DNA of 64,000 nt, taken from positions 82,284,428 through 82,348,427 of the forward strand of contig CM070618.1 of assembly GCA_036346255.1 (NCBI GenBank), given 5' to 3'. Under the pieces are notes generated by a model. That model was not told the origin of the DNA, searched no databases, and saw only the letters and a program-made list of their open reading frames with translations. Shown piece after piece: positions 20,130 to 31,904 of this stretch. Every line of letters starts with the position of its first letter. Within the stretch, counting starts at the first letter, position 1. This DNA is from Ampelocalamus luodianensis. Taxonomy: Eukaryota > Streptophyta > Magnoliopsida > Poales > Poaceae. The translations under genes were made by a program, and so were the position numbers.

Positions 20130-22801
20130 CTAATGGCGTCCCCTCTTAGCTCGCACCGCGTGTCGCCCCGGGCCTCGCGTCGCTGCGAGTACGCGTGGGG
20201 TCAGCCGCTCGAGTACCACCCGCGCGAAGTCCGCGGTGGTGTAGCGAGGGGTCGCTCTGCGTCGCCGATCTGCGTCGGTGATCTGCGTCGTCTCGGGTGC
20301 GTACCGTGATCGCGTCGCTGGGTCATACTCGGCGACCGCATACCGCGAAGCCTCCAAAGAGAAGCGCGTGTCACGCGGATCCCTGAAGAAGTCATCGATG
20401 GGTGCCGATAGGTCTGCATCGCCGGCGGAGAATGTATCGTCCTCCCAATCCGTTCCTGCGAAGAATGAGGTTACGAACATAGTCATGACTAAAAGTACGT
20501 TACGCAAGCAAACGGAACTTACCTGTTGGCCCAAAGATGTGCTCGGACGACGCGGCATAGTCCTGGCCCGCATACGGGTGGAGCTGAGGACCTGTAACAG
20601 AAGATCGTTGTTACAAACTTATGAGGTTCGAAATGAAATGAAGAAGCGACGTCACCGTGTCGAACTCACCTCCCGCATGTCCGGAGGTGCTCCCCCCGCC
20701 CTGCCACGCTGACGTGCCCTCCACGTGCGGATCAGGAGGCTGTGTCCTACCACCTCGGCCGACCTCGCCCTCGGACCGCCGGTCCACCGGTCGGTCGGCG
20801 TCGCGACGATCGCGTCCGCTCCGTGTATCGCCGCCTCCCCGATCCGTGCAGAGCCCTCGATCTCCCGACATTGCCATGTGCTGCGCGGAGTCTACCATCT
20901 CGACGACCTCCCGGTGAAGATCCACGTGCACAGGTAATCATGAAGTTGTACACGTAAGTATGTCAAATTAAATATGAAATATGTAATATTGAGTACGTAC
21001 GCTGCGGTGGAAAGCGGAGTCCGGCTGGGTGGGGTGCGTGTCGGACGTCGCGCCACATGTCGGCGGTGGTCGACCACGACCGGACGCAACGTAGCCTCGC
21101 CCGAGCCGAGTACCACTCCATGTAGTGCTCGTGACGTCTCTGGGTCGTAGGCCTCGCCCGTAACCTCGACGAGGGTCTCGTGGCGCGGCACTCCAATCGC
21201 CACCCAAGGGGCCATCTGTCCGATCAGACATCGTGCCACGAACTCCCTTCCTAGTGTACGTGTGGACGGCAAGAAAAATATTTGGTTGCGATGTAACACA
21301 TATTGTAACACATAGTGAACTTACGCTGTACGCGTTCCCCGCACCGCCTCCCCCAAGGGTGGGACCTCTGTCGCAGACCGAACTGGCGCATGACCCGCTG
21401 TATCTGGTACTCCTCCACGAAGATGTCGTGCACCAAGGCACTCCGCGTGTACCAGTACACGTAGTCTCGCGTGCACGCAAGACCGGCAGCATCCGTTGGG
21501 GCACGCGCCATCACCCGGCCGCCATCAGACGGGTCCGGATGACTTCGATCGTCGGTCGCTGATCGAACATCGCAATGTACTCCGGATAGGAGCCCTGCGA
21601 GGTGATCGGCGTGAAGGTGACCTGTGCAATACAACACTGCAAACTTAGCACACGAGAATAATGACTGCAAAATGAAAATAACAAATGATTACGAAACTAA
21701 CCCGTCGGCGGCACCACAAAGTGCCCATGGTCGGCGGTCCAGTCGATCTGTGGGACGCAAGCCGCCCCCGTGCGCTCTCAAGTCCACATGTGGTCGTCCG
21801 ATCCGAAACGCTCCAACGACCACGGTGCAGAGGAGCGGGCATCCGAGAGGATGGCGCCGCCACGCTAACGCCGGCGCGCTGCCGCGCGGCGTGACGTCGC
21901 GACAAAGACGGCCGGACCCACGCGTCATCGCGGGATCCGCTCGATCGGTGACTCCGCCACCTCCCGCGCGTACCGGATGTAGTGCTTGTCCACGCTGTCG
22001 CCGTGGGAGCTCAGGAACATCACCCACCCGAACAACCACAGCAGGTAGGCCTCGAAGTGCCTCGTAATGATTGACGCGCGCTGCGCCCGCGCCATACGCC
22101 GCCGCAAGAAGACACGTAAACGCCGCAGGTTCACAAACGAATTGTTACGAGAGAAAAATAGTTAGGAAAACACTTACGTAGAACTGGCAGATCCACTTCA
22201 GCGTGGGCCCGTGCGGGCTCTGCTGAACTCGACGTACGCGCTGTCTGGCGGCAGGATATCGCGGAACCTGGCTAAGAGGTCCGTGCGCCACGTGGCGGGA
22301 CGTCGTGCGCCACCATCGGAGCGCCTGCGCAGGGCAACCCGGTGAGGTAGCTCACATCCTGCAACGTCGGCGTCATCTCCCCGCACGGGAGATGGAACGT
22401 GTGGGTCTCGGCCTCGGCCGGTCAACGGCGCCGTCAGTAGGGCCCGGTCGTACGGAAAACGCCTAGACGTACGACCAGCACGCTGGTCCTGATCGTCCTC
22501 CACCGTCGCCTCCACCATCCTTGCGAGTGGAAGGAGGCCTGCCGCTCTCAACCCGCGTCCAAACGATTAAGCACAAACATGAGTCAACGCAAAATAATCA
22601 GACCGCCATTGAGTGCATGAAGGACACAACTTCACGTACCTCGTAATCCGATCTCGGTGCGGCCTCCATGCCCCGATGGGGTGCGTGAGCAAACGCCCTA
22701 GCTCTATCGGCGCCGCGCCCCGGAGGAGCACGCATCGAGGCGCTACGGTGACGCTGGTCAATCATCGGGTCAAGCAACTCGTACTCACTCGCGTCGGCCA
22801 T
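20130..22801 (-). pseudogene. Plant mobile domain (aminotransferase-like) gene inside the MULE, decayed
   Basis: The start is taken at 22801 (MADASEYELLDP); exon 1 ends at a GT donor after 22640 and is exactly 54 codons. Further blocks typical of plant mobile domain proteins follow: near 22500 AGLLPLARMVEATV and FPYDRALLTA; near 22300 ATWRTDLLARFRDILPPDSA; near 22080-21950 RHFEAYLLWLFGWVMFLSSHG; near 21800 FRIGRPHVDLRAH and PTMGTLW in alternating frames; near 21400 IFVEEYQIQRVMRQFGLRQ. Members include host proteins MAIN/MAIL1, linked to gene silencing, and transposon-borne forms. Several joins need frame changes, so this copy is probably dead. The exon boundaries after the first are not all resolved. 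Confidence 0.78.
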
Positions 22802-22869
22802 ACCGAAAATGCGACAAGATAGAAAGTTCATATTTTTCCATGCATCTTTACATAGCCTATGTAGCAACT

Positions 22870-23500
22870 ACGAAATTGACCGCGCACTAATACAACTAAT
22901 AACAACAGACTAACAGATATTGACTGCGCTAACACAACTAATAACCGCACACAAATATTCTCATTGTTTTTAGACCTAAACGGCTACTCGTGTTTTCTCA
23001 CAAATCAAAAAGTATCGTGCATCAATTATGTTACTACTGTCAACCAGCGTCATACTCAATTCTATGTCGCTATTGTCGCAATTCTATGTCCAACTCAAAA
23101 TATGTACTACAGTTCGGCTACATTTATGTAACCTACTCGATTCTATATCGCTATTGTCGCATTTCTATGTCGCTACACAACTCAAAATATGTACCGCACA
23201 TGTTCGACTAAATTTATGTAACCTACTCAATTCTATGTCGCTATAGTCGCAATTCTACGTCGCTAATCAACTCAAAATATGTACTACAGAGTTCGACTAC
23301 ATGTATCTGACCTACTCAATTCTATGTCGCTATTGTCGTTTGCTAACCTACAAAGTTTGGACGTAACATACACAGTTTCAGAAATATTTACCTGCAACAC
23401 AAGATGATCGATCGAAACTGATGGTCTATCAATCTCTCTCCACCGCCACGAACCGGCTGTGGCTTCGCGCAATTTCTTCTCTCCTCTCCAACCTCTCTTG
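22870..23500. other. Right subterminal region and probable promoter side of the mobile-domain gene
   Basis: AT-rich, holding a tandem array (23046-23335) and then GC-richer sequence up to the TIR. No coding. Confidence 0.5.
23046..23335. repeat. Tandem array of 91-bp units
   Basis: Just over three copies of a unit containing CAATTCTATGTCGCTATTGTCG, then CAACTCAAAATATGTAC, then TTATGTAACCTACTC. The GTAACCTACTC marker recurs at about 23126, 23217 and 23308. Confidence 0.85.
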
Positions 23501-23569
23501 TTTTTTTCGGAATTAAAATGAATTCGGATTGATTTTTGGGAATTTTATAGTTCGCCCTCGTCGCAGCTC

Positions 23570-23675
23570 AATCGGCGGCAGTTCTCGTGACGAGAAGTCG
23601 CCCGCCATGAGTGGCGACAGTTCCTGTCGCCGATTGAATCTGGCGATAGGTTCCTGTCGCCAGTTCAACTGGCGA
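23570..23675. repeat. Right subterminal palindrome cluster
   Basis: Variants of CCTGTCGCCAGTTCAACTGGCGACAG lie at about 23575, 23615 and 23652, mirroring the left end. Confidence 0.75.
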
Positions 23676-23760
23676 CAGAGGCACATTTTTGTAATTTTTT
23701 TAAACGGCTATTTATTTTTGTAAATATCTTTAAGAATAATATTATTTTAAAAAAAAATTC
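23660..23760 (-). repeat. Right TIR of the MULE
   Basis: Inverted copy of 14772-14871. Confidence 0.92.
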
Positions 23761-23770
23761 ATAGTTTTTA
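23761..23770. repeat. Right target-site duplication of the MULE
   Basis: ATAGTTTTTA, identical to 14762-14771. Confidence 0.9.
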
Positions 23771-26570
23771 CGACTCGACTCCATGGTGTTTTTATGTGTA
23801 GGATCTCTTACACATGGACATGTTCCTTAGCAGATGTGCACGGGAACCCCTTTGCATGGCAAATGGCAGGTGAATTCCATGATTCCATCCATATGATGTC
23901 GGTTCGGTTTGAAATGCCAATTTTTATGTAGATTAATGTGAGAACTGAATACGAAATACTAGTATCCTCTTAAAAATTTTAAAACACGTGATGTGGGTTG
24001 CTGTAAAGACTAAAGAGTGAGTTTATGAATTGGATACTTTACGAGCCCTTTTTCTCAAACTTAGACATTTTCTTAAGATTTCTCGCCGTTTTTTTTTACT
24101 GTTGTACGACATTTGATATCCTCGCGATCACAAAAAAGATACACCAAAGGCAATTACATGTACCTTCTGATAGATATCCACTAGAAAGCATGCCATGGTC
24201 TCTGCTTGTGTCACCATTAGGAATGGCAATTGGACGTGACATGCATGAGTAGTACTCACTCGTACCTATGCCCGCCAACCTGTTTTTCGCCTATGGGCAC
24301 GGCTGCCAAGGGCAATGAGCAGAGAACTTCGCTGTTGCCCGTCGCTCGCCGGTGCTCGATGCTTGCGGGTATGCCCGTGTGCTCGCCAACCTTCTGCCAT
24401 ATATCGGGTGCTCGGCGGCGGCGGCGGCTGTGGCCATGGGAGGGATGCGAGGAGCGGCGATGACATCCACCAGGGGAGGAGAGGGTGTCCACAAGAGGGA
24501 GGCGAAGAGCGGCGACAACATTCGCTGGGGGAGGAGAGGAGCGGCGGCGTCCACGGGAGGGAGGCGAGCAGCGACGTCGGCGTCCACGGGAGGAAGGCGA
24601 GGAGCAATGCCAGCAACCAGGGGGAGTGAGGAGCGTCGGTGACATCGACGGGAGCAGGCAGATGTGGGGGATGGAGTAGGTTTTGCTTGTTGAATGCCTG
24701 AATTGTGGAGTAAGATGTAGCGTTAGTGGGCTGGGCTGCTGGTTTATTAGGCTAAGCCCGCATATGAGCTAGTTGGCAGCCAAACGGGCGAAGCAGGCAC
24801 AGGTGAAGCTCATTTATGACTGTGCTCGTTTGCTCGTTGTGTAGAGTTTTACTCCCATGTTCATACCAATAGCAGAAAAAGGATGAACATACCTAACTCC
24901 ACTAGAGTTTTTGCTCACGGATAATCGGGCATAGTTGCCCTCCCTAGTCACCATTGAGTAACGCTGTAGTCATTCAATAGCAAATTTGAACTAGAATGGA
25001 AACATTTGGGTCCATAAATTGTCTGCAGCAAAATGACATGACATAATTGGATTCGATGGTACACAACACTAGTATAGTACACGTCTTGGAAGTACCGCTC
25101 TGTTTTGATTCTAGGTTTGAAATTGGACTCGCGTAGTAAATGAACATCCACCATACTGCGATCTGTATGGCACAGTAAATAAAAATCTGGAAGTTTCAAG
25201 TAGAGTGCATTAAGGCCTCGTTTGAGAACACGCAGATTTTCTCCTAATTCTGTAGGTACTGAACTATTTTCTAATGCCCTATGAAATTCTTGCATCCCAA
25301 TTCCCAAAGAAAAACATTCTGCAGTCCGGCAATGAGAGCAATCGTTAGGGACAGTGGTCAACACAAGAGCTTTCCCTCCGAATTGTAAAGGCGACGAGAA
25401 GATGGGATGGAGAGTGCAGACTCGACTGTGGGCGCTGGCGCGTTCCTCCAATTTGGGCGGGAAAGTCTTCTAAACATTCGCTGGAAGCCTGAACACAATG
25501 GCGGGAAAGCACCAGTGGGTTCTTGCAGCGAGCTTGCAGCAACGAACCAAGTGCAACCAGTCAAAATTTGTTTTTTTTTATTTATGGTTTAATACGGTAT
25601 GTTCATTTTTTTAATCCGATAGTTCAGATTAGTTACGATTTAGTTATACTACATCTGATACTATTAATATTAGAATCTCGAGAGATTGAATTGTAATCGC
25701 TCACGTGGAGATCACACGGTACAAGAATAATATTTTCATCTCTTAATTGAAAAAGTCCATAATACTTTTACAAAAAATTATAAATACAAAAAAAAATATT
25801 ATATCTTTAATAAATTAATTATCTAATTCAATTTATACAACCACCGTATACTAGTAGACCGTAAAATTTCTCCAGAATTTACACTACAACAGCTGTCCAA
25901 CTCTTTTTACCATGCACATCAGCAAGGGTGAAGAAGACCTCAATAATGTATAACAAATGGATTACTACAACAATAACTACCGTACTATGGGTACTTGTCA
26001 TAACTCTCCCCCGTTAAATAAACTGTAACATGCAGTACATGGGCCAGTAAACTCTGGTACATTTTATAAGTTGCATGCAATGTGAAGACAGTGCTTTCTT
26101 CATGTGTGTGCGCTAACTTTTGTGCAGAACTGGCTGGCCGGGCAGAGCAAAGCACGGGGAAGTGGGGCCCGCCTTGCCGCCTGCAGTGGGAGCCTGCGGG
26201 CTGGCATGGAGACAGATGCCATGACCCACCAGCACCAATGTTCTTCGGCTCATATCTTCTCTATACTAAGCTCTTGTCGAGTCTTTTAGAATTGTTCGGC
26301 GTTTCAAACGTTCAACTGCGCGAGTGTACTTTTTTCTGGCCATGATTCAATTTTGTGTTGTGCGGCAAGCACAATACTCCTTTTCTTGAGCAGTGGCGCG
26401 AGAATGGCACGGGTTGCCAAGCAGCATGGGCCAACGTGCTGCGCTTGAGGCAAACCGGAAACAACGCCAATGTCCGTCAAAAAGGCGCGCCTTCCTCGCA
26501 TGGCTAAAAGGAATGCAGTGCGCACGGAACTTTCATCGAACTGAAGAGATGAAAAGACCCAAAATTTTAA
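23771..26570. other. Long non-coding stretch, nothing firmly identified
   Basis: A GC-rich low-complexity block at 24290-24660 (GGAGGCGAGGAGC-type repeats, open in several frames) lies in otherwise average sequence. A Tourist-like start (TTAAGGCCTCGTTTGAGAAC, 25209) has no matching inverted end. The minus-strand open frame at 24948-25451 has no recognisable domain. AT-rich sequence fills 25570-25880. Confidence 0.35.
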
Positions 26571-26574
26571 AACT

Positions 26575-29500
26575 TGTTTAATGTTTGGTTTGAATCTGGT
26601 TTCTTGCCCAATTCGAAAAGTTTCTCTCTCTTTCAGCTCTCCCTTTTTGGATTTCCGTTTTCCCAGTACGAATGCGCCCTTCGCGCTGTTTCCTCTCGAT
26701 CGTGTCGTGCCGTTGTTCGTCCATGCTTTACCGCCGTTGGCTTCGCCCACGCCAACACCCGCCACCTTGCCCAACCACCTCTTCCCGACCATTAATGCCA
26801 CCCACGCCAGCACCACACTGTCTCAGCCCTTCTCCCATGCCACGCCTCGTGCCACCGCCGCCAGGTGCTCCATGCCCCACCAAAGTCACAGCCGCCCTCG
26901 CCAGCGCAAGCTCTTACGCCAGTGGGATGCCACTATCCCCACAATGCCATGCCACAACCACCTTGCCCCGCGCAGCGGCGAGCCTGCTCCGCTGTCCATG
27001 CCACTGCCACGCTCCGCGCCCTGCTCCGCTTAGAAATTGCCGCCACTGCCCTCCACCGGCTATAAAAGCCCGAGCCCATCACATCGTCTTCATTCACGAC
27101 CTCAAGCCAACACCATCACCACTTCCTCTCTTCCCCAACATCGGCCACCTTCTCGAATTGCCACCACCCTTTCTTCCCCCTTGCCGACAAGCCGTAGCTC
27201 AATTCCTTATTTCCTTCCTTCTTCTTCTCAACTGAACACACCCCCTAGCACCCTCTCACCACCACGAAGTCATCCCCGAGCTTCAAAGCTCAACACTGCC
27301 GTCTCTAGCTCGTTACCGCGGTGCGCCATAGCTTTGCCGCCCGTGGGCATTGTCGCCAAGCCGCCTCCAACCTCCCCAAGCTTCACCAACACCACTCCCG
27401 ATGTCCCATCCACTCTATGAAGCTCAAGCTTCGGTCAATTTGATCAAAGCAAGTCTGTAGCACCACCGCTAACCCTTCCCCAAGCCACCTCGACCGAAGC
27501 AAAACCCAAAAAATAGGTTGCTTAGGCCGCGGTGATGCTCACCGTACCTCTCAGTGCCATCCCCTGTCGTCGTCCTCGTCGGTCCCGTCACCCTCGGCTC
27601 AGATGCCCTGGGAGCATGCCCAGCTCTTAAGCCACACGCGGCTCAAGCCGCACCAGGCTAGGCCAAAAGTCTAACCTAGTTAGCTCTAGGCCAACAGCAA
27701 AATGGGCTAAGACCATCACTGTGCATGCCCCATAACTATTCATAGCCCACCCGAACATGCCACACTATTCACACATATTACTATTCAGTCCAAAACCATT
27801 ATTGTTCATACAAATGTTCCGTAATGAACAGTACCAAACTCAATACTGTGCATCCAAACCCATTATATTCATCCAGACCCGATAGGACATATATATGTCT
27901 ATTTTGACCGTTTCAAGCTCATAAATCCTATTTTCAACTCCGTTTAGCCAAATCAAACAATAATAAATCCCAAACACCCCACCACCTTTCTTTATATTAT
28001 TTCTGAATTTCTTTATTTTATTTTGTTCCCAGTTCGCTTCTTGTTGAGCCCGGACTTCTTTATTTGATTTTTCTTCCATGTTAGAATCTGAATTTATTAA
28101 TCAAGTTACAAAAAGAATTGATCAAGACACATAGAAGGTAAATCCAGTCAAGAAATGTGGATAAGGAGACAAGTTGCAATCATTGATCATTTTGAGCCTA
28201 TATTTCATATACTTACAATATAACTTTCATTATCGTATTTATGCTAATTACTTATTTATTAAAATAATACTTTTGAATACCATGATGATTAGATATAGCC
28301 TATCGCCCCATATACAAGCTCACCTGTTTATTTGTAGGTCATGATCATCTCGAAAAGATGAAGGTACATAAAATATAAATAAATATTCGACATTGTCACG
28401 CAATATTTCATCAAATACTGAAAAAGAGTATTGTCTAACCGCCAATGGTTTGAGTGGAGAGTTGAGACCAGGAGGATGGACAACCCAATAGACTTGACAA
28501 AAGTGAGTCAAAGGTGAGACTAAACAGGTAGACAACCACGAGTTGGTGTTGGTTCATTTCCTCAATAGAGATAGAGATAGGTAAGGACTAGAGCATCGTG
28601 CCCAAAAACAGACACAAAACTCGCTCAACCACAGGTTCGTTATGTCCAACTTGGCTTAGTACACTACTATTCCAATTGAATATCTACAAGATGTCACCTG
28701 CTCATATTGTATAGAGTAGTCGCGGATTGGGGATGGGTCAGGAGTAGGTCGGTCACGGCACCGCTAAACTACAAAACGGTAGGTACAGTCAGCATCGGAC
28801 CGCACATTCCACTATTGGCCGGTGGTCTCCTGATGACTGTATTGTCTAAGAATCCACCAGGTAGAGGCTGGAAAGGTTGAGGAGTAGGAATATCTTATTA
28901 TCTCAACTGAGTCGCACGCTATCAGGTTGCGTGTATATTATATAACAGCGTGAGTTTGAGATTTCTTGTGGGTAAAGTTGGGCAACTTTGGAGAGTATGA
29001 TTAATGGTATTCGGGTACGTCGTGCTTCTGGTTAATGAAGCTGTGTTCATGGGTGATTTCAATATCTAAGGCGTAAGTATAGATTTTGAGATGCTAAGAT
29101 GATAACTACATTTGTTGAATAAACCACTGATGTTGTATTATTATGATTTTTTACTGTTTTAAAGGCAAACTATTGAAACTCAAAGGTTGCATCCATATAC
29201 ACCTGGTATGGTAAACCCTTAACCATCATTTGAACTACTGACTTGTAGTTAAATAGCTTCCTCATGTGATTTGTTTAGTACGTTGTGTACTTAATTTTGC
29301 TTAATTTTCATCAGAAGATATTAGAGGATTGAAGGACACTTTGAAGATCGTGTTAGGGTTACGACCACACTCAAGCTTTTCTGTGGAGGCTATTTGGTTC
29401 TTCTGAATGTAAGTTAAAGCTTTGGACTTGATATGTTTATTTTGTTGCTTCAAGATAGCTGTTAGGCCACAATTCAATCAAATTAATGTTTTTTTTAAAT

Positions 29501-29880
29501 ATTCGCAAGCAGGTTTGGTGCCATTCCAGTTTGCAATTGAAATCCCAGACAATTGCGCAAACCGGGTATACCCTGTTTGAAAAATAGAGTCTTTCAAGCT
29601 TTTCCCATGCAACATCTCCTTAAAAAAGACAATCTACACCTAACATATTGATCTGGAAATGTCACAATGATGCGAGCTGGGGTTGACCCGATCTTCACGG
29701 TGTAGAATTAGAGACAATTGGACCCGTGCAATCTGATCAATGAGGGGAAGAATACAGGAAGAGAGGGAATCTACCAATATTTACATTCTAAATTGTTTTT
29801 GTCAAAATATACCTAAGTTGTTGTGACCAATTTCTTAGCCACAGGAAGCGTGACATGCCACACTCTACGATGATTAGGTT
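26575..29880 (+). repeat. Degenerate LTR-like sequence
   Basis: A Pro/Ala/Ser-codon-rich, CCACC-rich stretch (26700-27420) holds a TATA box TATAAAAG at 27061-27068, followed by a long mixed AT-rich region to about 29500 whose texture (for example TTAAAGCTTTGGACTTGATATG near 29414) resembles the long LTRs of grass gypsy elements. No gag or pol is present. Ends and target duplication were not found, so this is only a tentative call. The plus-strand open frames at 26581-27420 are low-complexity and not called as genes. Confidence 0.35.
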
Positions 29881-31530
29881 TGACCAGGTGTGTAGTATTC
29901 AACCAAACGTACCCTCTCTCCCGGAAATGCTGGTGCGTCACGCTATTTTTGTCTGCCTGCCAAAAATGCGACCCCTTCAAGGCGAAAGCGCGCGCTCGAG
30001 AAAAGATTAGAGAACGTGGTACATTAGGGCTGTGGCGTCCGCGAAGTGTGGCTTGTGACAGCCAGGAACCTGGTGCGCCTCGTCGGTCACGACGGTTTCC
30101 GAATCAACGCGACAAGCGCGCCGTTCGAGAGGCATGGCATGGCTGACAACTCTTCGCGCGGTGCCCACCGGACAGCGAGGTGATTCACTGGAATCTCCCT
30201 CCGCCACGTCACCCGGTAAAGCGTGATTCACAGGAATCCGAGAAAATATTCATTTCGAACCACGTCTCCTGCTCTCCTACGGCCATCGTTATCCTCGGCC
30301 AAAAAAGAAGACACAATGCTTGATTTGACGCTTGAATTAGAGATGGACGGCTCCTACATGTTCTGCGATCTAGAGATGCTGTCATACACCGCGTATTTTC
30401 GCTAATGCATTGGCACTGATAAGTAAAGGTTGGATAAAAAAGGTTTACAATTATCCTTGACCGGTTTGTCCGTTCCCAATCCAAGAGGGTGACCACTGCC
30501 CACCCCAGCCTACGGAGGCGGCCCCTGAACCGCAGAGCCACTGGCGAATGTTCGGCTGCGTTTTATCCATATCTCCTCTCCACTCCATCCGCCTAGAATT
30601 TTGTAATTTATTTTTAAAAAATATTTTTTAAAAAAACCTCCTTCTAACTTTTTTAAAAAGATAGTTTATTTTCAAAATATTTTAAAAAAATAGATGAAAA
30701 AAAAAAGTCCCAACCGGGCATTCGGCCGAGCCCCCGCTCCGGTTCTTTGGGTTGCGCGTTCCGGGACGCAAGCATTTCCTACGTGAGCTGTACAACCGAG
30801 CACGTCGGACACACGCTACTCGCACAAAACTCGCGCCTTTCCATCCCGTACTTAGCCTGCTCACGAATTCAATGCGTTTCTAAAATTTAACATGAAGCCC
30901 AACAATTTTTTTGGTCCGACGCGAGTCTCGTGACGTTTGCGCTTTTCCTTCGCGTACGCCAGATCGACCAATTTAATTCGTACCGCAGCTGTTTTGCGAG
31001 GACTTTCCCGAATAATCGAGTGAGTTGGCACGCTATTTTCGGCGTCAAAACCGAACGGCGGCACCACTTGGCACCACTTGTAGCACTGAGTTTCTTGGAT
31101 TGCATTGCTATTGAGCGCTTGAAGTGAACATAAACTTTACGCTGTTTATACATGTTTTTGTCTACATTTGTTGAACTGCCATATAAGAATGGAGGTGTGG
31201 GTGGGTGCACCTTGCGTGACATTATGAAAGCAATGCCAAAACCACAAGGGAATAACAACCGGGTATGATTGCCGTAATAAGAAAACATAAAAAACTCAAG
31301 AGTTACCATTTGGAATGCAAGATTCTCACACAAATTTTGTACGAAAGCATACAACTAGTAAGAATGAATGTTTCATTTCGTAGTTCTACACATAGAAAGT
31401 ACCTTTTCACGTTGCTAAAAAATGTTGGCTATCTGCAATGCTGCTACAGAACTCCACGAGAAGCACAAAACATACCTACACCACCACCGCTAATCTAATC
31501 TCTCGCTAAGTTCCATTTCTCTCTCCTCTG
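29881..31530. other. Intergenic stretch upstream of the first gene
   Basis: No coding similarity. A/T homopolymer-rich at 30595-30710 (TTTTTAAAAAATATTTTTTAAA). The region 31480-31530 leads into the promoter of the gene at 31905. Confidence 0.4.
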
Positions 31531-31537
31531 GCCGCGT

Positions 31538-31543
31538 TATAAA
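31538..31543 (+). promoter_or_regulatory. Probable TATA box of the 31905 gene
   Basis: TATAAA in GCGTTATAAACCACCC, 367 bp before the start codon, with a GC/CT-rich 5' leader between. The true transcription start is not shown by sequence alone. Confidence 0.5.
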
Positions 31544-31719
31544 CCACCCACACATCCAGAGAAGAGGAGTTGTTTGACCTCCGCATCCACAGCCGCTCGG
31601 CTCAATATCCCTTCCCTCGCCGTCCTCCTTTTCCCCTCCGTCTGTCCGTCTTCCGGGGGATAATAAAATATATCTGATACTTTGCGCTTTGCCTTTACGG
31701 CCCTCGTCTCACACAAAGC

Positions 31720-31760
31720 AGAGGAGAGGAGAGGAGAGGAGAGGAGAGGAGAGGAGAGGA
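31720..31760. repeat. GGAGA pentanucleotide microsatellite in the 5' leader
   Basis: About eight tandem GAGGA units in the probable 5' UTR. GA-rich repeats are common in grass leaders and tend to vary in length between lines. Confidence 0.85.
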
Positions 31761-31904
31761 TTAGACATCAATCACCCTGTACGTGCTGCTGGCTATAATT
31801 ATTTCCCCCCCGAGCGGCAATTTCTGGCCTCCGGCGTCCTATAATATTCTGGTGGGGGGGTTGTTCCGTCCACGCTTGGAGCAGCGGAGGGTTTCTTGGA
31901 CGGA

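Larger units (their letters stand above)
14772..23760 (-). mobile_element. 9-kb Mutator-like element (MULE) with plant mobile domain gene
   Basis: Near-perfect inverted repeats of about 100 bp (14772-14871 and 23660-23760) begin GAATTTTTTT and read inward to CTCTGTCGCCAGTTGAACTGG. They are flanked by an identical 10-bp duplication ATAGTTTTTA (14762-14771 and 23761-23770); MULEs make 8-11 bp duplications. Inside, on the minus strand, are a decayed MuDR-type transposase (about 15510-17640) and a decayed plant-mobile-domain gene (about 20130-22801). Plant mobile domains are known in some plant MULEs, so the pairing is plausible. Both genes carry frameshifts, so the element cannot act alone; its intact ends might still be used in trans. 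Confidence 0.92.

Noticed and set aside
24256..24680. Overlapping open frames in a GGAGGCGAGG-rich block
   Set aside because: Low-complexity repeats, open in several frames on both strands, with no domain.
24948..25451. 167-codon minus-strand open frame
   Set aside because: No recognisable motif, no splice or promoter context, and composition like flanking non-coding sequence.
25209..25560. Tourist MITE from the start TTAAGGCCTCGTTTGAGAAC
   Set aside because: No inverted partner end or second TTA/TAA flank could be found.
26581..27420. Pro/Thr/Ser-rich open frames on the plus strand
   Set aside because: CCACC-type low-complexity sequence around an LTR-like TATA box; several frames are open at once.
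30595..30710. A/T runs resembling the 9-kb MULE TIR
   Set aside because: Similarity is limited to homopolymer runs; the diagnostic TAGCCGTTTAAAAAAATTAC and GTCGCCAG parts are absent.
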